A stretch of 64,000 nt of DNA from contig CAVZSM010000020.1 of the NCBI GenBank assembly GCA_963777905.1, positions 1 through 64,000 of the forward strand, given 5' to 3'. The position numbers were made by a program, and so were the translations under genes. This DNA is from Trebonia sp963777905 (GTDB lineage: Bacteria; Actinomycetota; Actinomycetes; Streptosporangiales; Streptosporangiaceae). Shown in pieces: positions 25,308 to 34,851 of this stretch; position 1 is the stretch's first letter, and each line of letters opens with the position of its first letter. Below the pieces are notes generated by a model. That model was not told the DNA's origin. It ran no database searches and was given only the letters and a program-made list of their open reading frames with translations.

Positions 25308-26639
25308 GTGACAGGACGACAGGCCGCGGATGAGGCGTACCTGCTCGGCCTGCGGCTGCGCGGCAGGCGCGTGGTCGTGATCGGCGCGGGCGCGGTGGCC
25401 GCCCGCCGGGTGCCGCGGCTGCTCGCGGTCGGCGCGGACGTGCTGCTCATCTCGCCGGAGGCCACGCCCGCTCTCGAGGAGCTCGCCGCCGCGGGCCGCG
25501 TCGACTGGCGCAAACGCGAGTACCGGCCTGGCGACTGTGACGGCGCCTGGCTGGTCTGCGCCTGCGCGGGCCCGGCGGAGGCGCAGGTCAACGCCAGGGT
25601 CGCCGAAGAGGCGGAAAAGAACCGCATCTGGTGCGTCCGGGCGGACGACGCCAGTGAGTCCACGGCCTGGACGCCCGCCACCGGCACCGCGGACGACATC
25701 AGCGTCGGGGTGCTGAGCGGCGATCCGCGGCGCAGCGCGGCGATCCGCGACGCCGTTACGACCGGGCTGCAGTCCGGCGTGATCACCGCCAGGCACTACC
25801 GGCGGCGCGCCAGCGGGGTGGCGCTCGTGGGCGGCGGTCCCGGGGATCCAGGCCTGATCACCGTCAAAGGCAGGCAGCTGCTGGCCGAGGCCGACGTCGT
25901 CGTCACCGACCGGCTGGCGCCTCGTGAGCTGCTCGCCGAGCTGCCGCCCGACGTGACGGTCATCGACGCGGGCAAGGTCCCGTATAAGCGGGCTATGTCG
26001 CAGGACGAGATCAACGACGCGCTGGTCACGAACGCGCTCCAGGGCCGTTTCGTGGTGCGGCTCAAGGGCGGGGACCCGTTCGTGTTCGGCCGCGGCGGTG
26101 AGGAGATGCTGGCCTGCCTGCGGGCGGGCGTGCCGGTGACGGTGGTGCCCGGGGTCAGCAGCGCGGTCGGGGTGCCGACCGCGGCGGGCGTGCCGGTGAC
26201 CCACCGGGGCACCGCGCAGGATTTTCACGTGATATCCGTCCACGTCCCGCCTGGGGATGAGCGGTCCACGGTGGACTGGGTAGGACTAGCGAAAACCGAC
26301 GGAACATTGGTGCTGCTGATGGCCCTGGAACGCCTTGGGGACGTGGCGCGGACGCTCATCAGGCATGGACGACAGGGAAACTGCCCGGTTTCGGTAATCG
26401 CGGACGGTACCATGCCCACGCAGCGCACAATTTACTCAACGCTTGATCAAGTCGAAAGGCATGTCGCAGACGAGGAGATCCGGCCTCCGGCCGTCGTGGT
26501 TATCGGCGGCGTGGTAACCATCGCGACCGAACTCGCCGGCCTCGCACGGCGGCTAGGCGGCCACGGCCAGGCCACAACTCGCCGGTTACGGTCGGGCGGC
26601 GTCTCTTCGCTAGTGCCCCCGCTGGCGGAGAAAAATTAA
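25308..26639 (+). CDS. cysG: Uroporphyrinogen-III C-methyltransferase fused to precorrin-2 dehydrogenase (CysG-like)
   Basis: A 443-residue fusion. Residues 1 to about 160 are a precorrin-2 dehydrogenase/sirohydrochlorin ferrochelatase module with NAD-binding VVVIGAGAVAARR. Residues about 165-410 are the SAM-dependent methyltransferase with VALVGGGPGDPGLITVKG, VRLKGGDPFVFGRGGEE and PGVSSAVGVPTAAGVPVTHR. It makes precorrin-2 and siroheme, the branch point of siroheme and cobalamin synthesis, which fits adjacent cobH. The start is GTG. No frameshift is seen. Confidence 0.92.
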   Translation: MTGRQAADEAYLLGLRLRGRRVVVIGAGAVAARRVPRLLAVGADVLLISPEATPALEELAAAGRVDWRKREYRPGDCDGAWLVCACAGPAEAQVNARVAEEAEKNRIWCVRADDASESTAWTPATGTADDISVGVLSGDPRRSAAIRDAVTTGLQSGVITARHYRRRASGVALVGGGPGDPGLITVKGRQLLAEADVVVTDRLAPRELLAELPPDVTVIDAGKVPYKRAMSQDEINDALVTNALQGRFVVRLKGGDPFVFGRGGEEMLACLRAGVPVTVVPGVSSAVGVPTAAGVPVTHRGTAQDFHVISVHVPPGDERSTVDWVGLAKTDGTLVLLMALERLGDVARTLIRHGRQGNCPVSVIADGTMPTQRTIYSTLDQVERHVADEEIRPPAVVVIGGVVTIATELAGLARRLGGHGQATTRRLRSGGVSSLVPPLAEKN

Positions 26640-26663
26640 CGAGCATAAAAGCAGGCGGGACGA

Positions 26664-28815
26664 ATGGAAGGAAAGGGCGGGACGGCGGAAGAATCGCCGT
26701 CGCCCGGAATAGCGTGGCGCGCATCTGAAGCAGAGCACGACCAGCAGCCAGACCAGGCCCAGCAAGCCCACCAACTAGGCCAGCCACAACCGGCACAGCA
26801 GGCAGATCTGTCAAACCAGGCGCACGACGCGGATATTGTCAATTCCATGGCGGCGCCGGACGACGAAATGGGCGAAAACCAGGTGCCCGGTGGGGAATTG
26901 GCGCCACGAGGTGGTGGCCAGCCCGCATCGGCCGGGTATCAGCCAGGCGTGACCGGCTCCTGGCATGAGTCGCGGGTCCGGGTGGACGCGCGGCTGCTTG
27001 AGGCTACCCTGCTCAACCTCAGGAAGCGGATCTCCGCTATTCCGCTGGTCTTTGACCTCCCGGGTGCCACCGACGTGGAGGCGGAACGCGCCAAGCTGCT
27101 CAGCCAGATCGACGACTACCTGCTGCCGCGGGTCCGCCAGAGCGCGGCGCCGATCCTGGTCGCGCTCGTCGGCTCGACAGGCGCCGGCAAGTCCACGCTG
27201 GTGAACAGCATCGTCGGCACGCAGGTGAGCCTCACCGGCATCAGGCGGCCGACCACCAACTCCCCGGTGCTCGCCTGCCACCCCGACGACATCGGCTGGT
27301 TCGCGGAGAACATGTTCCTGCCCACGCTGCCGCGCGTCCGCCAGGAGGGGCTGGCCAGGCCGGGCCGCGACGGGCTGCTCGTGCTCGCCGCCAGCGAGGG
27401 CATGACCAAGGGCGTCGCGCTGCTCGACACCCCCGACATCGACTCCGTGGTGCGGGCGCACTACGACTTCGCCTACCAGTTCCTCGACGCGTCCGACCTG
27501 TGGCTGTTCATGACCAGCGCCAGCCGGTACGCGGACGCGCCGGTGTGGGAGATCCTGCAGCACGCCAGGGAGCGCGGCGCCGCCCTCGGCGTCATCCTGT
27601 CCCGCGTGCCGCCCGCCCACCGCACCGAGCTCGTCACCCACTTCGACGCCATGCTCGCCGCGAACGGCATCGTCCCTGGCAAGCGGTTCGTGATCCCGGA
27701 GACCGGCATCGTGGACGGCATGCTGCCGATCGACGTCCTGCAGCCGGTGAAGGACTGGCTGACCGAGACCGCGCAGTACTCCGACAGGCGGGTCGCGGTG
27801 CTCACCCAGACGATGGCCGGCGTCCTCGACACGTTCAAGTTCCGGGTGCCGCGGCTCGCGGCCCACGTCGACGCCCAGGTGAGCCTGCGCACCAGGCTCC
27901 GCTACGAGGCCGAGGCCGCCTACGGCACCGCGCTCAAGGAGTTCGACCAGAGCCACGAGGAACGCCCAGCTGCTGCGCGGCGAGGTGCTCGCCCGCTGGC
28001 AGGACTACGCGGACAGCGGCGAGCTCGGCGCCGCGCTGCGCGGCAAGCGCGGCGCGCACGGCGGCAGGCGGGCGCGCAAGGGCACGGGCGTCCCCCGGCC
28101 CGCGGCGCTCGACACCGCGCTGCGGGCGGCGCTGCAGGCCCTCGTGGTCTCGGTCGCGGACCGCGCCGCCGAACAGGTCACCCGCACCTGGCGTGCCGAT
28201 CCGGCGGCCACCGCGCTGCTGGCCGCCGCCGAAGCGAGCACGAACCGCGGCGAGTTCGCGCAGCGCGAGTTCGAGTCGGCGTTCGGCGCCGACGCGCCCG
28301 GCGCCTCCGGCGAGGCGGCCAGGCCGCCGTCGCTCGACCGTTCCTCGCCCGACCTGCCACTGCGTGTCACCCGGGCGGTGAGCGCCTGGCAAGATCACCT
28401 CATGCGGCTCGTCCAGGGAGAGACCACGTCACATCGGGCCAGCACCACCAGCCGCGCCAGCGAGCGCATGGGTCCGCTCAGCCTGGTGACGCTGGTCGCC
28501 ATGCTCGGCGAGCCGGCGATCGGGACCGGACAGCAGTCCGCCCAGGCCAGACTCGGCGGACCCGGCGGAACCGGCGCGGACGAGCCGGGCGAGATCGCCA
28601 CCGTGCCGAGGGAGCTGCTGGTGTCCGCCTTCGGCACCGTGGCGGCCAGCGAGCTGACCGGCCAGGTCCGCAGGGACCTCACCGACCGGGTGCGGCTGCT
28701 ACTCGACGAGGAGCTGCTGCGCTTCCTCGAGGTCCTCGACAGCGCCGGACAGGTCGATCCTGTCGCCGCCGTCCGGCTGTATCAGGCCGAATACTCGGTT
28801 GAGGCGGTGCGGTGA
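26664..28815 (+). pseudogene. Dynamin-like GTPase, first of a pair, frameshifted
   Basis: The first half encodes a disordered Gln/Ala-rich N-terminus (about 100 residues). A GTPase domain follows: P loop GSTGAGKST near residue 170, switch T in RRPTTNSPV, and G3 DTPDID near 255. After HEE at 27957-27962 the frame must shift +1 (one extra G in GAGGAAC) to continue as NAQLLRGEVLARWQDYADSG and on to the stop at 28815. With that base removed the product is about 717 residues, as expected for actinomycete dynamin-like proteins acting at the membrane. Unshifted, the frame runs 712 codons as nonsense. It overlaps the next gene by four nt. The shift is either a real mutation or an assembly error. Confidence 0.82.
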
Positions 28816-30633
28816 CCGTGCTGCCCTGGATCGGCCCGCCGCAGATGGCGGAGCAGAATCTGTCACATCGGCTGGACGCGCTCGCCGAGCTTGTCAAGAT
28901 CGGCCGCCTGCACGAAGAGACGAAGACGGCCGCCGGGTTCAGCAAGTCCCTGCTCGACGACTCGGACGCGGTGCTGCGCCGGGCCGGTGAGCGGCTGCGG
29001 CTGAGCGGCAACCACACCGTGGTCGCGCTCGCCGGCGGCACGGGCAGCGGGAAGTCCACGCTGTTCAACGCGCTGGCGGGGGCGACGTTTTCGCAGCCTG
29101 GCGTGACCCGGCCGACCACGAGGCACGTGCACGCGTGCGTCTGGGGGATGCAGGGCGCCGCCCCGCTGCTCGACTGGCTGGGCGTGCAGCGCCGCCACCG
29201 GTACGCCCGGGCGAGCGCGCTCGACTCCGGCGAGTCCGCGCTCGACGGCCTGCTGCTGCTCGACCTGCCCGACCACGACTCGGTCGGTGACCGCGTCGAT
29301 GGCCGCGGTGGACCGGCTGAGCAAGCTGGCGGACATGCTGGTCTGGGTGCTCGACCCGCAGAAGTACGCCGACGCCTCGGTGCACAACCGTTACCTGATC
29401 CCGCTGGCCGGCCACGCTGCCGTGTTCACCGTGGTGCTCAACCAGATCGACCTCCTTCCCGAGGACCAGGTCAAGGACTGCGAGAACGACCTGCGCCGGC
29501 TGCTCGACGCGGAGGGCCTGGCCGACACCCCGGTGCTGCCCGTGTCCGCGCGCACCGGCGCGGGCGTTGAGGAGCTCCGCGAGCTGCTGGTCGAGGCGGT
29601 GAGCGCGAACCGGGCGGCGGGCGACCGGATCTCGGCGGACATCGACTCGGTAGCCGGCGGCTTTGACGTCTACGCCGGCCCGCAGGTCGCGCCGGACGCG
29701 GCGCTCGCGAGCCTGGCCGCCGCGACCGGGTACGAGCTGTCCGCCCCGGTGCCCGACCACGCCAGGCCGCCCTGGGAGCTGTCCGAGGACGACGCGCAGG
29801 CCGAGCCGGGCAGGCCGCCGTGGGAGGACGCCACGCCGGACGGCGCCGCGCGCAACGCCGTCGACCCGGTGATCGCCGTCCCCGAGGCGCCGGCCGCCGA
29901 CCTCACCGAGGCGTTCGCCGCCGCGGCCGGGCTGACGGCGGTGGCGGAGTCCGCGGCGGGCGCCCGCCAGGCGGTGGCGGCCAGGTTCACCGGCTGGCCG
30001 CCGGCGTTGCTGGCGCGCCGCGGGCACGACCCGGTCCGCTCGCTGCGCGGCCGCACCGCGGAGCCGGCCGCCGGCGCCGCCGGGCAGGCGTCGCAGTCCG
30101 AGGTGGACAACGCGATCAACGCGTTCGCCGACAAGGTCACCGACGGCCTGCCGGAACCGTGGTCCACCTCGGTGCGGGCCGCGGCGAGGAGCAACGCGGG
30201 CCAGGTGCCGCGGGCGCTCGCCGGCGCGGTGCGCGAAGCCGCCCCGGGCAGCGCCGCGGTGCCCCTGTGGTGGCGGCTGATCACCGCCTGGCAGTGGCTG
30301 CTGACGGTGCTCGCGGTGGGCGGCGTCGTCTGGGCCGTGGTGATCGCCGTCGCGCACGGCGGCCGGGAAAAGTCAACGCTGCTCGGCGACGTCTCGCTGA
30401 TCCCGTGGCTGCTCGTCATGGCGGCGGCGCTGCTGCTGCTCGGCTTCCTGACCGCCTCCGGCTGCCGCAACATGGCCGTGGTCGCCGCCGAGCGCGAGCG
30501 GCAGCACGCGGAAGAGGCGATGCGCACGCGGATCGCCGCGGCGGCCCGCGACACGGTGCTCACCCCCGCCGGCCGGGAGATCGCGCAGTACGAGCGCTTC
30601 AGGAAAGACCTCGCGGTGGCGGAGGCTTCCTAG
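28812..30633 (+). pseudogene. Dynamin-like GTPase, second of a pair, frameshifted
   Basis: The N-terminal part carries the P loop GGTGSGKST (residues 76-84), TRPTTR and the G3 motif LLLLDLPDHDS. At about 29292 an extra G breaks the frame; shifting +1 continues as VTASMAAVDRLSKLADMLVW, then NQIDLLPED (G4). It carries on through a proline-rich linker with PPWELSEDD/PPWEDATPD repeats and two C-terminal membrane helices (about 30275-30465) to the stop at 30633. The paddle with paired helices is typical of the membrane-anchored partner, the upstream gene being the soluble one. The GTGA overlap shows the two are coupled. Such pairs (DynA/DynB of Streptomyces) support sporulation septation or membrane remodelling; the role here is inferred. 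Confidence 0.82.
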
Positions 30634-30639
30634 GGGGAT

Positions 30640-30662
30640 ATGGGGGGCGGGGAGCCCCCCAT
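30640..30662 (+). terminator. GC-rich hairpin after the dynamin-like genes
   Basis: ATGGGGGGC (30640-30648), loop GGGGA and GCCCCCCAT (30654-30662) form a perfect 9-bp stem seven nt after the stop. No U-tract follows, so it may act as a Rho-independent terminator of the GC-rich type or as an mRNA 3' end stabiliser. Confidence 0.55.
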
Positions 30663-30705
30663 GCGAGGGATCAGAACGTGACCGTCCGCGCCGGCCGCTC
30701 TTTCC

Positions 30706-30753
30706 ATTCATCCTGAACGGGCCCGTGGTACCACGAGTCCGTTCAGGATGAAT
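30706..30753. terminator. 48-nt near-perfect inverted repeat between convergent operons
   Basis: ATTCATCCTGAACGG (30706-30720) is perfectly complementary to CCGTTCAGGATGAAT (30739-30753). The 18-nt centre is itself mostly self-complementary (CGTGGTACCACG), giving one long hairpin with a single mismatch. It lies between the dynamin pair (+) and the ABC importer cluster (-), where a bidirectional terminator is expected. Part of it (30710-30729) recurs at 42394-42413. Confidence 0.65.
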
Positions 30754-30764
30754 CTTGGCAGCGG

Positions 30765-32003
30765 CTACTTGAAGAGAGTCGCTGAGCCGTCGGAGTTGAT
30801 GGTTTCCATGGCGGCCAGCACCGCGCTGTAACTCTCGTAGTTGGACGGGGTCCTGGTCCACAGGATGCCCAGCGTGTTGATGTCCAGGTGCTGGAGCTTC
30901 TGCATGATCGTGGTCTCGTCCAGGTTGCCTGCCTGCTGGATCGCCCACTGGACCTCCAGCCCGGCGTCCCAGCCTTCCTGGCTGTTGTCGATCGCGTTGT
31001 CGTTGCCCAGGCCGGCCGCCTGCATGCCGGCCATGTACTGCTCGAGGCCGGCGGCGGTCGCCTTCTCCTGCGCCGACGTGCCCTGCTTGGCGGCGGTCAG
31101 CCAGTCCTGCATGGAGCCGAGCACGTAGATGTTCTGCATCACCGAGGCGCCGCCGGCCGCCGAGATGAAGCTGGGCAGCTCACAGGCGGAGCACTCGCTG
31201 ATCGGGATCGTCGGGTCCTGCGCGCGGATCGCGCGGATCGCGGTGATCGAGTCGGTTCCCGGCACCAGGCCGAACAGGATGATCTGCGGCTTGGCGGCGA
31301 GCATGGCGAGCACCTGCGGGGTGACGTCGGTGGCGCCTACCTGGTCGATCTGGGTGGACACGAGCTGGAAGCCGTCCTGCTTCGCCAGCCCCTGCACGGT
31401 GCCCTGGTTGGCCAGGCAGACCGAGCCGCAGTTGTCCTCGAGCAGCGCGACCCTGGTGTAGTGCCGCGGCACGATCAGGTTCTGCACCGAGGCGATCTGG
31501 TCCTCGGCGAAGACGTCGTAGAAGCCGGGGAAGCCCCAGGAGTTCAGCTCGCTGGCCGGGTAGCCGTTGCTCTGCCAGCCGGAGGAGAGGCTGATCAGGA
31601 TCGTGTGGTTGGCGATCGCGATCGGCAGCGCCGACTCGGTGTCCGCGCCGGACTCAGGGCCGATGATGAACTGCGCGTGGTACGTCTGGATGCACTTGCG
31701 CGCGTTCAGTTCGGACTGCGCGGCGTTGGACTGGTTGTTCAGCGTGACGTAGGTGACCTTGTGGCCGAGGATGCCGCCGTGGGCGTCGACGTACTTGAAG
31801 TACGCCTGGGCGCCCCAGTTGTCCGTCTCGCCGATCTGCGCGTACGGCCCGGCGAGCGCCAGGTCGCCGCAGGCGACGATGGGGGTGTTGCTGCTGCTGG
31901 CGGAGGTGCCGCCGCCTGAGCTGCACGCGGCGATGCCGCCGACCATAAGGACCGCCGCGGCGGCGGCCGTCAGGGCGGCGAACGGGATTCGTCTTCGAGA
32001 CAT
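30765..32003 (-). CDS. Branched-chain-amino-acid-type ABC transporter substrate-binding lipoprotein
   Basis: A 412-residue exported lipoprotein: basic start MSRRR, hydrophobic core, and lipobox IAAC, giving lipidated Cys27. The mature part is a periplasmic-binding-protein type I fold (Peripla_BP_6/LivK-like) with ALAGPYAQIGETDNWGAQAYF and LNARKCIQTYHAQFIIGPESG. Two extra cysteine pairs (NCGSVCL, SECSACEL) probably form extracellular disulfides. The start has AAAGGAG eight nt upstream. It is the last gene of the minus-strand catabolic cluster, 26 nt after the LivM-LivG gene. The ligand is unknown; these proteins bind amino acids, amides and aromatic acids as well as Leu/Ile/Val. Confidence 0.92.
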   Translation of the reverse strand: MSRRRIPFAALTAAAAAVLMVGGIAACSSGGGTSASSSNTPIVACGDLALAGPYAQIGETDNWGAQAYFKYVDAHGGILGHKVTYVTLNNQSNAAQSELNARKCIQTYHAQFIIGPESGADTESALPIAIANHTILISLSSGWQSNGYPASELNSWGFPGFYDVFAEDQIASVQNLIVPRHYTRVALLEDNCGSVCLANQGTVQGLAKQDGFQLVSTQIDQVGATDVTPQVLAMLAAKPQIILFGLVPGTDSITAIRAIRAQDPTIPISECSACELPSFISAAGGASVMQNIYVLGSMQDWLTAAKQGTSAQEKATAAGLEQYMAGMQAAGLGNDNAIDNSQEGWDAGLEVQWAIQQAGNLDETTIMQKLQHLDINTLGILWTRTPSNYESYSAVLAAMETINSDGSATLFK

Positions 32004-32029
32004 ATTTGCCAATCTCCTTTGTTCTTTTG

Positions 32030-33970
32030 TTAAAGCCCGACGAGGAGCGAGTTCACGACGGGTGAGGCCCGGAAGTCCGCGGGGCCGCCGTCGAAGACGA
32101 GCCGCCCGCTGGAGAGCACGAAGATCCGCTCGCTGACCTGCGCGACCAGATCGAGGTCGTGCTCGACGAGCAGCACGCAGGTGCGTTCGCCGAACGCGGT
32201 CAGCAGCTCGGCGAGGCGGTGGCGCTGCTCTTCTGACAGCCCGGAGGCGGGCTCGTCGAGCAGCAGCAGCCGCGGGTTCGCGGCGAGCGCCCTGGCGAGC
32301 TCGACCATCCGCTGGCTCTCCAGCGTCAGGCTGGAGACCTCGCGGTCCTGGATGCCGCGCATGCCGAGGTCGCTGAGGGTCCGCGCGGCCTTGTCCCGCG
32401 CGTCGTCGAGCTTGCTGCGCGCGACGCGGGTGACGATCGACGACGTGTGCGAGGCCAGGCAGGCGACCGCCACGTTGTCGAGCACGGTGCGGCCCTTGAT
32501 CAGGTGGACGGCCTGGAAGGTGCGGCTGATGCCCAGGTGGAAGCGCTCCTGCGGCGGCCGCCTGGTGATGTCCTCGCCGTCGAGGATGACCGTGCCCCGG
32601 GACGGCGGCACGCTGCCGCCGATGACGTTGAGCAGGGTGGTCTTGCCCGCTCCGTTCGGACCGCAGAGCCCGAACAGGCCGCGCTCGGGGAGCTTGATCG
32701 TGACATCGTCCAGCACGGTGAGCCCGCCGTACTCCTTCCCGATGCCCCGGCACTCCAGCAGGGCTACCCCGGCGCCCGCGGCGCCGGCCGCGCTCTCGCC
32801 AGCGCCCGCCAGGGCCGCAGGCGAGAGCGCGGCGCCAACGTGGTCGATGGCCCATTGACCGCCTGCTGTGGCGGTCGATGGCGCATCGCCCGCCACAGCC
32901 TCGCCGCTCGCGCCGGGGCCCGCGGCCGCGCCCGCCGCACCGCGCCGCTGCCGCAGCCACGCCATCCCGGCGTTCACGATCCCGGCCAGCCCCTCCGGGT
33001 CCACCAGCAGCACCACGGTGAGCAGCACTCCCTCGACGACCAGGATGTTCACGCTCACCCAGTTGCTGGCGCCCTGCAGGTACTGGATCACCAGCGCGCC
33101 GATGACCGCGCCGATGATGGACCGCCGGCCGCCGATGAACAGCATGATCAGCAGCGCGAGCTCGGACGTCGGGTCGACAAGCGTCTCGGGGACGAACTGC
33201 TGGGTGCCCGCGTAGGCCGCGCCGCCGAGCGCGGCGAACACGCAGCCGAGCACGAACAGCTCCAGCTTGCGGCGCGGGGTGCGCACCCCCATCGCGGCGG
33301 CGGTGCGCTCGTCCACGCCGAGCACGAACAGCTCGAGCCCGATGTCGGACGTCAGGATCCGCGACGCGACGAACACGGCGATGGCCAGGAAGACCACGAC
33401 GATCAGGCCGCCGGCGACCGCGATCACCGTCGTGGAGGTCGACGACGACGACGGCCACAGCGTTCCGGTGAGCGGCGCGCCGACGACGCCGCCGAGGTAC
33501 CCCGCCGAGCTCACGTAGCCGGCCGCGATCAGCGGCAGCATCAGCGTGGCCACCGCGAGCGCGAGCCCGGAAGCGCGGGTGACGACCGAGCCGAGCAGCA
33601 GCGCGACCAGCCCGGCGCCGACGAGCACGATCGGCGTGGCCACCAGCACGGGCATCGAGAAGTGCGTGTTCAGCATGGCGACGCCGTAGGCGCCGACGCC
33701 CATGAACACGGACTGGCTGAACGCGATCTGCTGGCTGAACCCGATCTGCACCGCCATGCCGGCGGTGACGATCGCGTAGCAGGCCGCCAGCACGAACACC
33801 GACCCGGTGTACTGCTGCCCGTAGACCAGCACGATCACCGCGCCGACGACGAGGACCACGGCCGTCGGCGTCAGCGCCCGCGGCAGCCGCGACGACACCC
33901 CGGTGAGCCCGTCAAGCCCGGCAAGCCCGGTGCGCTCGGTGCGCCGGGCGAACCCGCCCAGCCCGGTCAC
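32030..33970 (-). CDS. ABC transporter permease-ATPase fusion (LivM-LivG type)
   Basis: A 646-residue fusion. Residues about 35-325 are a LivM-type permease with about ten hydrophobic segments and GIVNAGMAWLRQ at its end. A linker of about 65 residues follows. Residues about 395-646 are a LivG-type ATPase: Walker A GPNGAGKTT, signature region SLTLESQRMVELARAL, Walker B LLLLDEP, H-loop VEHDLD. The GTG start overlaps the LivH stop (GTGA). The linker DNA (32842-32891) contains a palindromic repeat also found in an intergenic region (42504-42567), suggesting insertion of a mobile palindrome into coding sequence. No stop or frameshift separates the domains. Confidence 0.92.
   Translation of the reverse strand: MTGLGGFARRTERTGLAGLDGLTGVSSRLPRALTPTAVVLVVGAVIVLVYGQQYTGSVFVLAACYAIVTAGMAVQIGFSQQIAFSQSVFMGVGAYGVAMLNTHFSMPVLVATPIVLVGAGLVALLLGSVVTRASGLALAVATLMLPLIAAGYVSSAGYLGGVVGAPLTGTLWPSSSSTSTTVIAVAGGLIVVVFLAIAVFVASRILTSDIGLELFVLGVDERTAAAMGVRTPRRKLELFVLGCVFAALGGAAYAGTQQFVPETLVDPTSELALLIMLFIGGRRSIIGAVIGALVIQYLQGASNWVSVNILVVEGVLLTVVLLVDPEGLAGIVNAGMAWLRQRRGAAGAAAGPGASGEAVAGDAPSTATAGGQWAIDHVGAALSPAALAGAGESAAGAAGAGVALLECRGIGKEYGGLTVLDDVTIKLPERGLFGLCGPNGAGKTTLLNVIGGSVPPSRGTVILDGEDITRRPPQERFHLGISRTFQAVHLIKGRTVLDNVAVACLASHTSSIVTRVARSKLDDARDKAARTLSDLGMRGIQDREVSSLTLESQRMVELARALAANPRLLLLDEPASGLSEEQRHRLAELLTAFGERTCVLLVEHDLDLVAQVSERIFVLSSGRLVFDGGPADFRASPVVNSLLVGL
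32842..32891. repeat. Palindromic GTCGATGG-type repeat inside the LivM-LivG linker
   Basis: GGTCGATGGCCCATTGACC plus GCC (32842-32863) and its imperfect complement (32870-32891; 18 of 22 pairs) flank a 6-nt loop. The same GTGGTCGATGG-N-CCAT core and 6-nt loop design is seen at 42504-42567. It is in frame and encodes part of the inter-domain linker. Confidence 0.5.
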
Positions 33971-34851
33971 TGGGTCACCGCCGATTCGAAGCCGAGCCCG
34001 CGCGGCCAGGCGAGCACCAGCGCGGCGAGGATCGCGTACAGCACCGTGTCGCCGTACTCGGCGCTGACGTAGCCGCCGAGCAGCGCCTCGAGCACGCCGA
34101 TGGACAGCCCGGCGACCAGCGCCCGGCCCGGCTTGCGGAACCCGCCGTAGGCGGCGGCGAGGAACCCGGTCAGGCTGATGGTCGCGCCGGACAGGTACGT
34201 GTACCCGGTGATCGGCGACTCCACGATGCCGAAGATCGCGGCGATCACCGCCGTCCCCACGAAGATCAGCCGCCGGTACCGCCGGGTGTCGATGCCCGCG
34301 ATCCGCGCCCCGATGGCGTTCTCGCCGCTGGCTTCCATGGCCTTCCCGCCGAGCGTGTACCTGATGTACACCCAGAACGCGCCGCCGATGATCACGGCGC
34401 AGGCGAGCACGAGCAGCCCGGCACGCTCCAGGTGCAGGCTGCCCCAGCTCAGCGACGCGCCGTTCCACAGCGCGGGCGCCGCGTGCACGTCGGTGCCGAA
34501 CAGCATCTTCGCCACCCCGTCGATGAAGAACGACAGCGCGAAGGTGAAGAAGAACGTGACGACGATGCCCTCCATCTGCCGCCGCCCGTCCAGCGCGATC
34601 CTGAGCACCACCTGGTCGTACAGGTAGGAGAACACCCCGACGACGGCCAGCGTCGTGACGATCGCCGCCCACAGCGGCAGCCCCTTGACCCGGTACAGGT
34701 TGTCGACGCCGAGCGCGCCGACCATCGCGAAGTCGCCGACGGCGAGGTTGAGGATGTTCGACACCCGGTACCAGACGGCGACGCAGACGGCGAACACGGC
34801 GTAGATCGACCCGGTGACGAGGCCGGCGATGACGAGGTTCCCGAACTTCAT
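33967..34851 (-). CDS. Branched-chain-amino-acid-type ABC transporter permease (LivH type)
   Basis: A 294-residue inner-membrane permease with about eight hydrophobic segments. It has the LivH N-terminus FGNLVIAGLVTGSIYAVFAVCVAVWYRVSNILNLAVGDFAM and the coupling loop region containing ENAIGARIAGIDTRRYRR. The start overlaps the LivF stop by four nt (ATGA), and its stop overlaps the LivM-LivG start (GTGA). It pairs with LivM-LivG to form the importer's channel. Confidence 0.92.
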   Translation of the reverse strand: MKFGNLVIAGLVTGSIYAVFAVCVAVWYRVSNILNLAVGDFAMVGALGVDNLYRVKGLPLWAAIVTTLAVVGVFSYLYDQVVLRIALDGRRQMEGIVVTFFFTFALSFFIDGVAKMLFGTDVHAAPALWNGASLSWGSLHLERAGLLVLACAVIIGGAFWVYIRYTLGGKAMEASGENAIGARIAGIDTRRYRRLIFVGTAVIAAIFGIVESPITGYTYLSGATISLTGFLAAAYGGFRKPGRALVAGLSIGVLEALLGGYVSAEYGDTVLYAILAALVLAWPRGLGFESAVTQ

